From Janibacter limosus (GTDB taxonomy: Bacteria; Actinomycetota; Actinomycetes; Actinomycetales; Dermatophilaceae), in contig NZ_CP036164.1 of the NCBI RefSeq assembly GCF_004295485.1, positions 1,860,001 to 1,924,000 of the forward strand: 64,000 nt of DNA. The letters run 5' to 3'. Both the position numbers and the translations under genes were made by a program. Each line of letters opens with the position of its first letter. Position 1 is the stretch's first letter. Shown here piece after piece: positions 34,612-41,885 of this stretch. The notes under the pieces were generated by a model that made no database searches, was not told the origin of the DNA, and saw nothing but the letters and a program-made list of their open reading frames with translations.

Positions 34612-35361
34612 ATGAGCGGCACGGACGAGGACAACATCCACCAGCTCCCCGAGCGGGACACGGGCGATGGTCTGACCGTCCGCCAGCGCAAGGTGCTCGA
34701 GGTGATCCGCAATGCCGTGGCCACCCGTGGCTACCCGCCGAGCCTGCGCGAGATCGGTGAGCTCGTCGGCCTGACCAGCCCCAGCTCCGTGGCCCACCAG
34801 CTCTCCTCCCTCGAGCGCAAGGGCTACCTGCGCCGGGACCCCCACCGGCCCCGCGCCATCGAGGTCATCTCTCCCGACGGCCACACCGCTCCCCCGGCCG
34901 AGGTCACCGACCTGGGCGGCATGCGCGGCGGTGCCAGCACGACCGACGAGGTCGTCGACCCCACCGGCTCCGGTGACCACCGCCCCGAGGCCAGCTATGT
35001 GCCCGTCCTCGGCCAGATCGCCGCCGGCGTGCCGATCACCGCCGAGGAGGTCGTCGACGACGTCTTCCCCCTGCCCAAGCAGATCGTCGGCGAGGGCTCC
35101 CTCTTCCTCCTCAAGGTCGTCGGCGACTCGATGATCGACGCCGCCATCTGCGACGGCGACTGGGTGGTCGTGCGCCAGCAGCCCAATGCCGACAACGGCG
35201 ACATCGTCGCGGCGATGCTCGACAACGAGGCGACGGTCAAGACCTACAAGCGCACCGACGGCCACCTGTGGCTGCTGCCGCACAACCCCGCCTTCGACCC
35301 GATCGACGGCGACCACGCGACGATCCTCGGCAAGGTCACCGCGGTCCTGCGACGCCTCTGA
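34612..35361 (+). CDS. lexA: LexA repressor
   Basis: Represses the SOS regulon and self-cleaves on RecA filaments. The 249 residues include an N-terminal winged helix (21-82; [34 protein letters not shown]), an acidic linker, and the S24 peptidase domain. The cleavage site is Ala138-Gly139 in QIAAGVP; the Ser/Lys dyad is Ser173 (VGDSMIDA) and Lys210 (TVKTYKR). Two SOS boxes in the divergent region to the LysM gene show autoregulation. The protein is slightly longer than average because of a Gly/Asp-rich linker. The 3' neighbour is a glutaredoxin-like gene 28 bases downstream. Confidence 0.97.
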   Translation: MSGTDEDNIHQLPERDTGDGLTVRQRKVLEVIRNAVATRGYPPSLREIGELVGLTSPSSVAHQLSSLERKGYLRRDPHRPRAIEVISPDGHTAPPAEVTDLGGMRGGASTTDEVVDPTGSGDHRPEASYVPVLGQIAAGVPITAEEVVDDVFPLPKQIVGEGSLFLLKVVGDSMIDAAICDGDWVVVRQQPNADNGDIVAAMLDNEATVKTYKRTDGHLWLLPHNPAFDPIDGDHATILGKVTAVLRRL

Positions 35362-35389
35362 GCGGCTGGCTCTCTGAGACGCTGAACCC

Positions 35390-35809
35390 ATGAGTCGATG
35401 GTGGCCGGCGATGACCGGTGTGGTCGCGAGCGTCGTCCTGCTCGTGCAGACGGTACTCACCGGCGACCTGTCGTTGCTCGTGCTCGCCGTGGGCTTCCTC
35501 GTCCTCGCGTGGTGGCTGTCACCACTCAACGGACGCGGGGGCCCGCGGCACACCGACATCGAGGCACACCGTGGGGACTTCCCCGTGGTCGTCTACTGGC
35601 GTCCGGGATGCGTCTACTGCCTGCGCCTGCGCGGTGCCCTCGGCAAGGACAAGGACAAGGCGACCTGGGTCAACATCTGGGCCGACGAGGAGGCCGCCGC
35701 CTTCGTCCGCTCGATCAACGACGGCAACGAGGTCGTCCCGACCGTGCGCATCGGCGAGCAGGTGCACACCAACCCCGAGCCGGACCTCGTCAGAGCCGCG
35801 CTGCGCTGA
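35390..35809 (+). CDS. Membrane-anchored mycoredoxin/glutaredoxin-like protein
   Basis: A 139-residue protein with two hydrophobic N-terminal segments (GVVASVVLLVQTVLTG and LLVLAVGFLVLAWWL) followed by a glutaredoxin fold with the redox motif CVYC (WRPGCVYCLRLRG, near residue 75), the cis-proline region VVPTVRIG and a C-terminal helix. Mycoredoxins reduce mycothiol mixed disulfides in actinobacteria, so this is probably a mycothiol-dependent thiol oxidoreductase at the membrane. Its end overlaps the end of the convergent sir2 gene by 20 bases. ATG at 35390. Confidence 0.82.
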   Translation: MSRWWPAMTGVVASVVLLVQTVLTGDLSLLVLAVGFLVLAWWLSPLNGRGGPRHTDIEAHRGDFPVVVYWRPGCVYCLRLRGALGKDKDKATWVNIWADEEAAAFVRSINDGNEVVPTVRIGEQVHTNPEPDLVRAALR

Positions 35810-36755
35810 GCTCCTCCACGAGAGAGCGAAGGGAGTCCCCCAGCTCCCCGTCGACGCGATGATCGACGAGGTCGTCACCACGGGTGGGACCACGGGTGAT
35901 CAGGGAGACCGGGATCCCCCGCTTGGCCGCGTGGCGGACGAAGCGCAGCCCCGACATCACCTGCAGCGAGCTGCCGAGCACGAGCAGGCTGGGCGCAGCA
36001 TCGACGAGGTCGTAGCAGTGCTGCACCAGCGGCTTGGCCACCGATCCACCGAAGAAGACGACATCCGGCTTGAGGGTGTCGGCCCCGCACGCCTGGCAGG
36101 TCGGGGTGCGAAACCGCTCGACGTCCACGCTGTCCAGCCGGACGTCACCATCGGGTCGGATCTCGTCGCTGTCGACGTCGAAGCCGGGGTTGTCCCTGGC
36201 CATCCGCGCGTCGAGCGTCGGGCGATCGATGCGGGCCCCGCAGGTGAGGCAGACGACCTCGACGAGGTTGCCGTGCAGCTCGACGACCTCCCTCGTCCCG
36301 GCCGCCTGGTGCAGTCCGTCGACGTTCTGCGTGATGAGCGGACCGACCGTGCCGAGCTGCTGCAAGCGGGTGACCAGGTGGTGCGAGACATTGGGCCGCG
36401 CCGCGTGGAACCGGCGCCAGCCGACAAAGCTGCGCGCCCAGTACCGCTGCCGTGCCTCGCTGCTGCCGACAAACTCCGAGTAGTGCATCGGGGTGACCCG
36501 GCGCGTGCCGTCGGGCCCGCGATAGTCAGGGATCCCACTGTCGGTGGAGTAGGTGTTGTTAGTAACAGTGTTTGTGAAGCGCCACTGGCGAGCCGCCTCG
36601 AACTCTTCCTCGGGGGCTCCGGGCTCGGGCCACGGGCGATAGCAAGGGATCCCAGATCCCACGCTCATGCCTGCACCGCTCAGGACCAGAGCCGGTCCGT
36701 GCTGGGTCAGGACGTCAGCGATCTTGGACAGCACCTCATCTTGCTCACCCACCAT
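35790..36755 (-). CDS. Sir2 family NAD-dependent deacylase, chimeric 5' end supplied by an integrated element
   Basis: A sirtuin that uses NAD+ to deacylate lysines. The chromosomal part (residues 71-321) has TDSGIPDYRGPDG, ITQNVDGLH (142-149), catalytic His161 in VELHGNL, zinc cysteines 169/172/220/223 and GSSLQV. Residues 1-70 are encoded by the integrated element and repeat a Sir2 N-terminus (KIADVLTQHGPALVLSGAGM, SGIPCYR). The chimera thus has about 39 extra residues (VGSGIPCYRPW to NNTYS) between GAGMS and TDSGIP, in the NAD-binding loop. The native first 24 codons are at 43688..43759. A leaderless promoter (TAGCAT, 36762..36767) precedes ATG 36755. Whether the chimera is active is unknown. 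Confidence 0.85.
   Translation of the reverse strand: MVGEQDEVLSKIADVLTQHGPALVLSGAGMSVGSGIPCYRPWPEPGAPEEEFEAARQWRFTNTVTNNTYSTDSGIPDYRGPDGTRRVTPMHYSEFVGSSEARQRYWARSFVGWRRFHAARPNVSHHLVTRLQQLGTVGPLITQNVDGLHQAAGTREVVELHGNLVEVVCLTCGARIDRPTLDARMARDNPGFDVDSDEIRPDGDVRLDSVDVERFRTPTCQACGADTLKPDVVFFGGSVAKPLVQHCYDLVDAAPSLLVLGSSLQVMSGLRFVRHAAKRGIPVSLITRGPTRGDDLVDHRVDGELGDSLRSLVEELSAARL
36530..36560. other. Left attachment junction of the element (attL or attR by orientation)
   Basis: Chromosomal sir2 sequence (CCACTGTCGGT) meets element sequence (GGAGTAGGTGTTGTTAG). The shared core is GGT at 36543..36545, within GGTGGA here and GGTCGA at the other end. Both junctions split the same ACC (Thr) codon of sir2. 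Confidence 0.75.
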
Positions 36756-36853
36756 GTCTCGATGCTAGGCCGTGGCCTCTGGCGGCGTTCACCACTGTCG
36801 GAGACGCGATCTATCGTCTGGTCAACGACAAACTCTCTGGCGGGAGCAACAAC

Positions 36854-37735
36854 ATGACCGAACGATTCGTACCCCTCAACGTGCGGATGAGCAACGACCC
36901 TGCGGTGCACGACCGATGGAACGTCCTGCACGAGGGCATGCCGCCCCACCTGCGGCCAAGCGTCGAGGGATGGCTCAACGAGGTCTTCTACGCGTTCCGA
37001 GACATCCCCGGAATCTGTGCCCGGACCCTCCAGTTCCAGACGGGCGAGGACCCAGACGACGCGCTTCGGGGATACATGTCTGACACAGACGACTCAGCCC
37101 TTCGGGTCGTTGACATGGTGCTTCAGATCCTCGGCAGCAAGTTCGAAGATGCCGAGGGGAGTTCCAGCAGCCTCACCGCGAACAAGGCCGCGAAGTTTTG
37201 GGTGGAGATTGACGACTACTTCGTTCAGGCCAACTCGGCATGGCGCATCGAGCAGGAGCCGACATGGATGCTGGGCCGGATCGTGGACGAGACCACGACG
37301 CGCGCGTTTGAGGACGTCCGCGACAGCGGGACCACGGCGGGACGGCTGCTAGCCGAGGCATGGCAGGCATCGTTCAAGCATGACGCGGACTACACGGAGG
37401 GCTACCGGAAGGCCGTGCTCGCAGTCGAAAGCGTTGCCATCTCAAAGTTCTGCCCGGACAACACGAGAGCGACGCTCGGAACCGCAATCCGGGATTTCAG
37501 GAGTCAAGGGCCGAAGTGGACTGTCGCCGGTCTGGACGACCAAGTTCAGCAGTCCAGGGACACGCTCCTCGCCATGCTGGAGTCAATCTGGCAGAACCAG
37601 CAGCGCCACGTGAAGCACGACGGCAACGCACCAGAGCCCGCTGAGCAGGACGAGACCGAGGCGGTCCTCTTCCTTGCGATCACGATCGTTCAGTGGTTCC
37701 AGCGCGGCTTCGTCCAGAAGAAGCCGGGCTCCTAA
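36854..37735 (+). CDS. Abi-like protein (possible HEPN C-terminal domain), element cargo
   Basis: A 293-residue soluble protein. The N-terminal half (NVLHEGMPPHLRPSVEGWLN) is not clearly assigned but recalls the small N-terminal domains of AbiJ-type proteins. The C-terminal half follows the pattern of the domain at the end of many abortive-infection proteins: KAVLAVESVAISKFC, a TLGTAIRDF segment, a helical region, then NQQRHVKHDGNAPE, which resembles the R-x(n)-H of HEPN RNases, and the closing helix FLAITIVQWFQRG. A defence role as element cargo is inferred. It lies next to the left end of the element and is the only plus-strand gene in it. GGGAG precedes ATG 36854. Confidence 0.55.
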   Translation: MTERFVPLNVRMSNDPAVHDRWNVLHEGMPPHLRPSVEGWLNEVFYAFRDIPGICARTLQFQTGEDPDDALRGYMSDTDDSALRVVDMVLQILGSKFEDAEGSSSSLTANKAAKFWVEIDDYFVQANSAWRIEQEPTWMLGRIVDETTTRAFEDVRDSGTTAGRLLAEAWQASFKHDADYTEGYRKAVLAVESVAISKFCPDNTRATLGTAIRDFRSQGPKWTVAGLDDQVQQSRDTLLAMLESIWQNQQRHVKHDGNAPEPAEQDETEAVLFLAITIVQWFQRGFVQKKPGS

Positions 37736-38394
37736 CTGATCCGTCGGGCGGCGTTCTGTCGCTCCCGGAGGCAGGTCCGGCACCTGCGGGACCCGTTGGC
37801 CTCGGTGACCACGTTGTCACCGGCCAGCGGGTGCCCGCGCCGACAGACCGGGTAGCGCCCGTCTGGGCCTCTCAGGTGGTCGGGGTGAACCCACGTGTGC
37901 TCGGCTCGCTGCTCCCGCGAGCGCTCCAACACGCAGATCCTGCAGCGTCGGCGCGGACGCTTCCCTCCCGACCACGCGGCCACGGCTGGATCGGTGAGGT
38001 CGTGACCGCGAGGGCAGCAGGCGGGCAGTTGAGTGTCCTCTTCGTCTTTCTCGCATCGTCGCCTAGACCCGAGGCGTCCCACGGGCCACAAAGTCATGTG
38101 CTTGACCGCGACGCAGCCCGGGCGGCTGCAGGTCGTGGCGACGGTGAACCCGGGCGGGACTCGACGGTGCAGCGACTGGATCCAGACGAGCGTCCGCACC
38201 GGCAGCAGGCGGCCCGCGGCGGCGACCATCGGGACGCCCTTCACGTGCACGCCCTGCCACGGGAGGCAGTAGTCCTTCCGTAGGTGCCGCGACATCGCGT
38301 GGAGCGCTGCGGCTACTCGCGCTGGTGGGGCCGACACGAACGCCGACCCCACCAACGGTCCCGTGAGCGAAGTCCACCCACTCTCACGGGACAA
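37732..38394 (-). CDS. Zinc-knuckle / HNH-like phage-type protein
   Basis: A protein of up to 220 residues rich in Cys/His pairs: TCSRPGCVAVKHM, ACCPRGHDLT, RRCRICVLERS, VCRRGHPLAGDN and RRCRTCLRERQ. C-x-x-GH...CR-x-C modules of this type end many phage HNH proteins. The central GVHVKGVPMVAAAGRLLPVR and LVWIQSLHR could be the recognition region. The catalytic H-N-H order is not fully convincing, so the activity is uncertain. The upstream start is unclear (TTG 38394 or ATG 38295). Its 3' end overlaps the convergent Abi-like gene by three bases. It is the last gene of the leftward operon. Confidence 0.6.
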   Translation of the reverse strand: MSRESGWTSLTGPLVGSAFVSAPPARVAAALHAMSRHLRKDYCLPWQGVHVKGVPMVAAAGRLLPVRTLVWIQSLHRRVPPGFTVATTCSRPGCVAVKHMTLWPVGRLGSRRRCEKDEEDTQLPACCPRGHDLTDPAVAAWSGGKRPRRRCRICVLERSREQRAEHTWVHPDHLRGPDGRYPVCRRGHPLAGDNVVTEANGSRRCRTCLRERQNAARRIS

Positions 38395-38433
38395 CGACGT
38401 GCCTCCGGACCACGGTGCACATCGCTGGTCTCA

Positions 38434-39090
38434 TCACAGGCGGACGAAGCCTGCAGGTCGAGTCCGCGACGACGGGCGACGCGGCGGCGTGGACTCCGGC
38501 GCTCCGTGACCGTCCATGATCCGCGGACCACCACGCTCCACCGGAACCAGCGCGAACGGGTCGCGGCCATGCTGGAGGACGTCCACAACCTCTTCGACGC
38601 CCCACCGGGTCACGGTCCGCTCCCCTGCTGTCGGGCGTGGGATCGCCTTCTTCTGGCTGTCGGCGAGCGTCCGTGCTTCGGCGACTACGCGAGCGTCCTG
38701 ACGCAGTTCCTGCGCTGCTTCCGCGAGGACCGCGACCGCTGCGGCCACGTCATCTCGCCGGGTAGCCCACCTGCCCCGGGCAGCCGCTTCGAGATCGGGC
38801 AGGACTTCGGCCTTCAGCCGCTTCTCTTCGTCCCTCAGCAGGTCGTGCTCGCGCTGCAGGTGCCGAATGGCGTCGGTGTTCGCTCGCCCTGGCTTCTCGG
38901 GCGCTTCCTGCGGGATCGGATGGCCCTGATCCGCTGCCTTCTCCACCGCTTCCCGGTGAGCGTCGAGCGCTGCCCGGTACGCCTCGGCTTCTTCCCGGGC
39001 GGCGGCGGACACCTTGGCGCGGCGCGCCTGCAGTTCGGCCACGCGCTGCTCGTGCTCGACCCAGCGCGGGTGCTCTTCGAGGATGCTCAC
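38434..39090 (-). CDS. Coiled-coil protein of the element, unknown function
   Basis: A 218-residue charged protein. Residues 1-150 are mostly Glu/Arg/Ala-rich helix (HEQRVAELQARRAKVSAAA, REHDLLRDEEKRLKAEVL), a likely long coiled coil. The C-terminus is proline/arginine-rich. The GTG at 39090 overlaps the stop of the 68-residue gene upstream (GTGA), which fixes the start and shows translational coupling. The next gene downstream starts 40 bases away. I recognise no family; a scaffold or DNA-associated role would be a guess. Confidence 0.6.
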   Translation of the reverse strand: MSILEEHPRWVEHEQRVAELQARRAKVSAAAREEAEAYRAALDAHREAVEKAADQGHPIPQEAPEKPGRANTDAIRHLQREHDLLRDEEKRLKAEVLPDLEAAARGRWATRRDDVAAAVAVLAEAAQELRQDARVVAEARTLADSQKKAIPRPTAGERTVTRWGVEEVVDVLQHGRDPFALVPVERGGPRIMDGHGAPESTPPRRPSSRTRPAGFVRL

Positions 39091-39293
39091 GACCGCTCCC
39101 TCTTCGCGGCCCACTTCTGCTGGACAGCCTCGGCGCGCATCTTGTCCTCGGTGGACGTCGCGCACAGGCGGATGCTCGACAGAACGCCTCGCTGCCACTC
39201 GGTGGGCTCGGTGATCTCCTCGAACCGGGTCAGGGTCTCGCGCTGCGGGTCGTTGAGCCCGGCGCGAATGCTGGCCTGCGGCGTGTACGTCAT
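39087..39293 (-). CDS. Small element protein, unknown function
   Basis: A 68-residue protein (MTYTPQASIRAGLNDPQRET, ending WAAKRERS), probably helical and slightly basic. It sits between two genes with 4-base overlaps on both sides (ATGA upstream, GTGA downstream), which supports it as real. Its size would suit a recombination directionality factor or DNA-binding accessory protein, but no motif proves that. Confidence 0.55.
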   Translation of the reverse strand: MTYTPQASIRAGLNDPQRETLTRFEEITEPTEWQRGVLSSIRLCATSTEDKMRAEAVQQKWAAKRERS

Positions 39294-39556
39294 CGGCTGG
39301 CCTTCCCGGGTGCGCGGCGAGCCTTGCCGACCGGAGTCGCGTCCTGCACGGCCTGCATCTTCCGCACGAGCGGTGACATGGACCGTCGGTTGCGGGCCTC
39401 GCGGGCGTACCTCCCTCGGGAGATGTTCACTCCGGATGGGCGTCGGTCTGGGTCGCCCATGCCTTCGTGGCCCGGGCCGTAGTAGCCGTACGGCGTCGGC
39501 CCGCTCACCGGGGTGGGGTACGGCACCGTCTGGGCGGTGTCCGGGGGTGTGGTCAT
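39290..39556 (-). CDS. Small basic element protein, unknown function
   Basis: An 88-residue protein with a Pro/Tyr/Gly-rich N-terminus (VPYPTPVSGPTPYGYYGPG) and a basic C-terminus (SRGRYAREARNRRSMSPLVR, then KARRAPGKASR), which suggests nucleic-acid binding. ATG 39556 is used; its stop overlaps the start of the 68-residue gene. It follows the HNH gene by 79 bases. Confidence 0.55.
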   Translation of the reverse strand: MTTPPDTAQTVPYPTPVSGPTPYGYYGPGHEGMGDPDRRPSGVNISRGRYAREARNRRSMSPLVRKMQAVQDATPVGKARRAPGKASR

Positions 39557-39635
39557 GGTCTTGCTCCTTCGTTGGTGGACGTTCTCAGGGTCTCTGCGGG
39601 ACCGGTCGGGAGGCGGGTACGACACCGCTCACGTA

Positions 39636-40070
39636 TTACGGGCGGTCCGCCGTGCCAGCAGATCTCGTAGACGCCTCGTGACGGGCTGGGGCGCTCTCGG
39701 GTGGGTGGTTGGGAGGGCTCGGCCCAGAGATCGCCTGTACGTGGCCGGACGGTCGCCGATTCGCCCAGGAGCCCCGGTGGTGGAGGTGCATCTCGTTCCA
39801 GTCCATCTCGCGGCAGTGGTCGGGGCGGACGCACAGCCGGTCACCACAGACGACGTGGACCAGCATCTTGCTCGTCGGTCCGTGCTCGGCTTCCCACAGG
39901 ACGCGGTGCAGCAGCCTCCCGCCCGTCGTCGCTGGGTACCGCGCTCCGCACCCGGACCGTGCCCCACGGACAGCACGCCAGCACCCGGTGTCTCGGTCCA
40001 CGTCGATCCGCGCCCAGTGCTCGGGAGGCACTGACGTCCGGAACTCTTCGGCATCGCTCGCGGTGCTCAT
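39636..40070 (-). CDS. HNH endonuclease, phage type
   Basis: A 144-residue protein. The phage HNH pattern is clear: TGCWRAVRGARSGCGARYP, LLHRVLWEAEHGPTSK, VHVVCGDRLCVRPDHCREM, with the Cys pair and C-terminal His that coordinate zinc/metal. Small phage HNH enzymes nick or cut DNA, often to help packaging or gene mobility. The ATG at 40070 overlaps the stop of the rep-like gene (ATGA). It is one of two Cys/His-rich proteins in the operon. Confidence 0.75.
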   Translation of the reverse strand: MSTASDAEEFRTSVPPEHWARIDVDRDTGCWRAVRGARSGCGARYPATTGGRLLHRVLWEAEHGPTSKMLVHVVCGDRLCVRPDHCREMDWNEMHLHHRGSWANRRPSGHVQAISGPSPPNHPPESAPARHEASTRSAGTADRP

Positions 40071-41158
40071 CGCGCCGCCCTCCGCTGCTCCTGCGTATTC
40101 GACTTCACTGGGCGACCCTGAGGACGGCCACCAGCGATCACACCGAGTCGAGAGCGTCGTTGGTCCGACGCCCAGTCCAGCCACATCTCACGGGCCTTGT
40201 CGTGACGCTCCCGGACCTTCTCGCCCCTGCCTGCCGTGCGACGGAACTTCGCCACCGCATCGAGGCGTCGAGCAAGTCCCTCAGCGTCGGTAACCAGCGG
40301 CCTCCACGTCCCATCGTCCAGTCGCTCGACCAGACCGAGACCATGCATCTCCCCTAGCCGGGTTCGGACCGTGCGATCAGTGACTCCCAGCGCCTCCGCG
40401 ATCACTCGGGCGGACGCCGGGTCGTCGGTCATCAGGAGCAGCCGCAGCACCCTGTACCCAGTGCCTCCGAGGGCTCCACGCCTGAACGCGTCGTGGGCGG
40501 AAGATATAGGGACAGTCTCTGCACCAGAGAACAGTCTGACTACTGTCCCTGTATCTTCCGTGGGCTTCCGGAGGGTCCAGCCGGTTCCTGTGGTGTCAGT
40601 GCTGTCGTGGGTCTTCTTCAGCCAGCCTGCGTCGATGAGCCTTCGGGTGGCCCGGTGTGCTGTGTCGGCGCTTCCGAGTCCGGCTTCTTCGGTGATCTGT
40701 CGGAGTGACGCTCGGAGCACCGGTCCGCCTGCTTTTTGGGCGAGTCGGCACAGGGCATCGAGCACGAGTCGGTCTGTGGTGCCGGTGCGCCCCTTCCACG
40801 GTCGGGCTTCGGCGCTCGCGTGGATCTGGGCGACCTTCTCGGACGCTGACTGTCGGTCTACGACGGGTGGGTTGGCCGCGATGAACTTTCGGGCGCTCTC
40901 GATGCGGTAGCGGAGGTCCCCGGTGGCGGCTGGTCCGCCGTTGCGCTCGGCCAGGCGGCGGTACCACCAGCCTCCGCGGTGCTCAGGGTCGAGCAGTGCC
41001 TCGCGCATCTGCTGTTCGGTCCAGTGGTGTTGGACCATCGACGTGACGAGCGTCCGGTACGCCTTGTGCGGGTCATCTTCGATGCCATGGCGTAGGCGGT
41101 CCTGCATCTCGCGGGACAGCGGCGTTCGCTGGGGTGGGTCTCCAACTTCATGGGCCAT
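40067..41158 (-). CDS. Replication-initiator-like winged-helix protein of the element
   Basis: A 363-residue protein. The N-terminal part (ALLDPEHRGGWWYRRLAERN, then RIESARKFIAANPP) resembles the C-terminal segment of primase/replication proteins of actinobacterial plasmids and prophages. Two winged-helix regions follow: LVLDALCRLAQKAGGPVLRA with SADTAHRATRRLIDAGWLKK near 150-200, and GYRVLRLLLMTDDPASARVI with TDRTVRTRLGEMHGLGLVER near 255-305. A basic tail ends it. A long inverted repeat lies inside the coding sequence (40498..40560). ATG 41158 is preceded by a 337-base control region. A role in element replication or regulation is inferred. Confidence 0.6.
   Translation of the reverse strand: MAHEVGDPPQRTPLSREMQDRLRHGIEDDPHKAYRTLVTSMVQHHWTEQQMREALLDPEHRGGWWYRRLAERNGGPAATGDLRYRIESARKFIAANPPVVDRQSASEKVAQIHASAEARPWKGRTGTTDRLVLDALCRLAQKAGGPVLRASLRQITEEAGLGSADTAHRATRRLIDAGWLKKTHDSTDTTGTGWTLRKPTEDTGTVVRLFSGAETVPISSAHDAFRRGALGGTGYRVLRLLLMTDDPASARVIAEALGVTDRTVRTRLGEMHGLGLVERLDDGTWRPLVTDAEGLARRLDAVAKFRRTAGRGEKVRERHDKAREMWLDWASDQRRSRLGVIAGGRPQGRPVKSNTQEQRRAAR
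40498..40560. repeat. Long inverted repeat inside the rep-like gene
   Basis: Arms of 19 bp (CGGAAGATATAGGGACAGT at 40498..40516 and its complement with one wobble at 40542..40560) flank a 25-base loop that includes CTCTG/CAGAG. It is AT-richer than its surroundings. It could be a replication or transfer origin, a protein-binding site, or an mRNA hairpin that controls the operon. Confidence 0.8.
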
Positions 41159-41495
41159 GACGGCCTCCCTTTCGGTCTGACCGTCGTGACTAGCGACGGC
41201 GCGGGGCGATTCACTTAGATCGCTCTTCCGCCAGAAAGGGTGTTGCAACTCCAATCCTAGGAGACCCACGCGACACGCTTCGGAGGACTCGTGGTGTGTC
41301 GTGGGCTGATGGCAAAATGGGCTCCACGCGGGAGTGACTCCCCGCGAAGAACGTCACCGGGCTTACTTCCTTTCACCGGCCTGACCTTCGGTCTCGACGC
41401 CCTCCGGACTTCACGACGGGGGGCGTCGGCATGTCCACGGGGGCGGCGCTCTCGATGTGCGCTCGATGTACTCCCGGTGGCCAGTCGCCCTGGGC
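41159..41495. other. Intergenic control region of the element, no gene seen
   Basis: This 337-base stretch lies upstream of the leftward operon and downstream of the DUF488-like gene. It contains an imperfect palindrome CGCGGGAGTGACTCCCCGCG (about 41329..41348) and a hairpin CTGGG/CCCAG at the DUF488-like stop, a likely terminator. The operon promoter must be here; no protein-like frame is convincing. Confidence 0.5.
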
Positions 41496-41882
41496 TCAGT
41501 CCCAGAGCGTCGGCGGGGCCGGGGCGAGTTCGGGCACGGTCAGGCCGCGGCGAGCGAGCCAGTCAGCGGCCCATCTGCGGTGGCACTCGTTCGTCCCGTC
41601 CAGCACTTCCCAACACATGAGGACCAGCCGTTGGCCCGGGTGCCTCGCGGTGAGGTCTTGCAGGGCTGCGGCTACTCGGGCCTCGGTGTCATCCAACTGC
41701 CGCCAGTACCGGGCGCGCTGCACGGTCAGGGGCTGGTCGTCCATCTTCCGGAAGACAGTCCACGGCTTCAGCGGGTCGCACTGCTCCGCTTCACGGAATC
41801 GCGGGTGCTTCCCGATGCTCGTCCCGACCGCGACACCCATGTCCGGCGTGAACTGCGAGTACGAGCACGTCGCGAGGTTCAC
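41496..41882 (-). CDS. DUF488-like protein of the element
   Basis: A 128-residue protein. The end matches DUF488 proteins: LVLMCWEVLDGTNECHRRWA, with the C-x-E...C-H-R pattern, then LARRGLTVPEL. The N-terminus (MNLATCSYSQFTPDMGVAVG) and YWRQLDDTEARVAAAL differ from the chromosomal DUF488 gene at 59404..59934. DUF488 function is unknown. It starts three bases after the stop of the serine recombinase and so is in its transcript. Such genes often accompany actinobacterial integrases, which may suggest a link to integration or excision, but that is inference. Confidence 0.65.
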   Translation of the reverse strand: MNLATCSYSQFTPDMGVAVGTSIGKHPRFREAEQCDPLKPWTVFRKMDDQPLTVQRARYWRQLDDTEARVAAALQDLTARHPGQRLVLMCWEVLDGTNECHRRWAADWLARRGLTVPELAPAPPTLWD

Positions 41883-41885
41883 GGG

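Noticed and set aside
38284..39681. A 465-codon plus-strand frame across the element operon
   Set aside because: It is antisense to four genes linked by overlapping starts and stops and has no recognisable motif.
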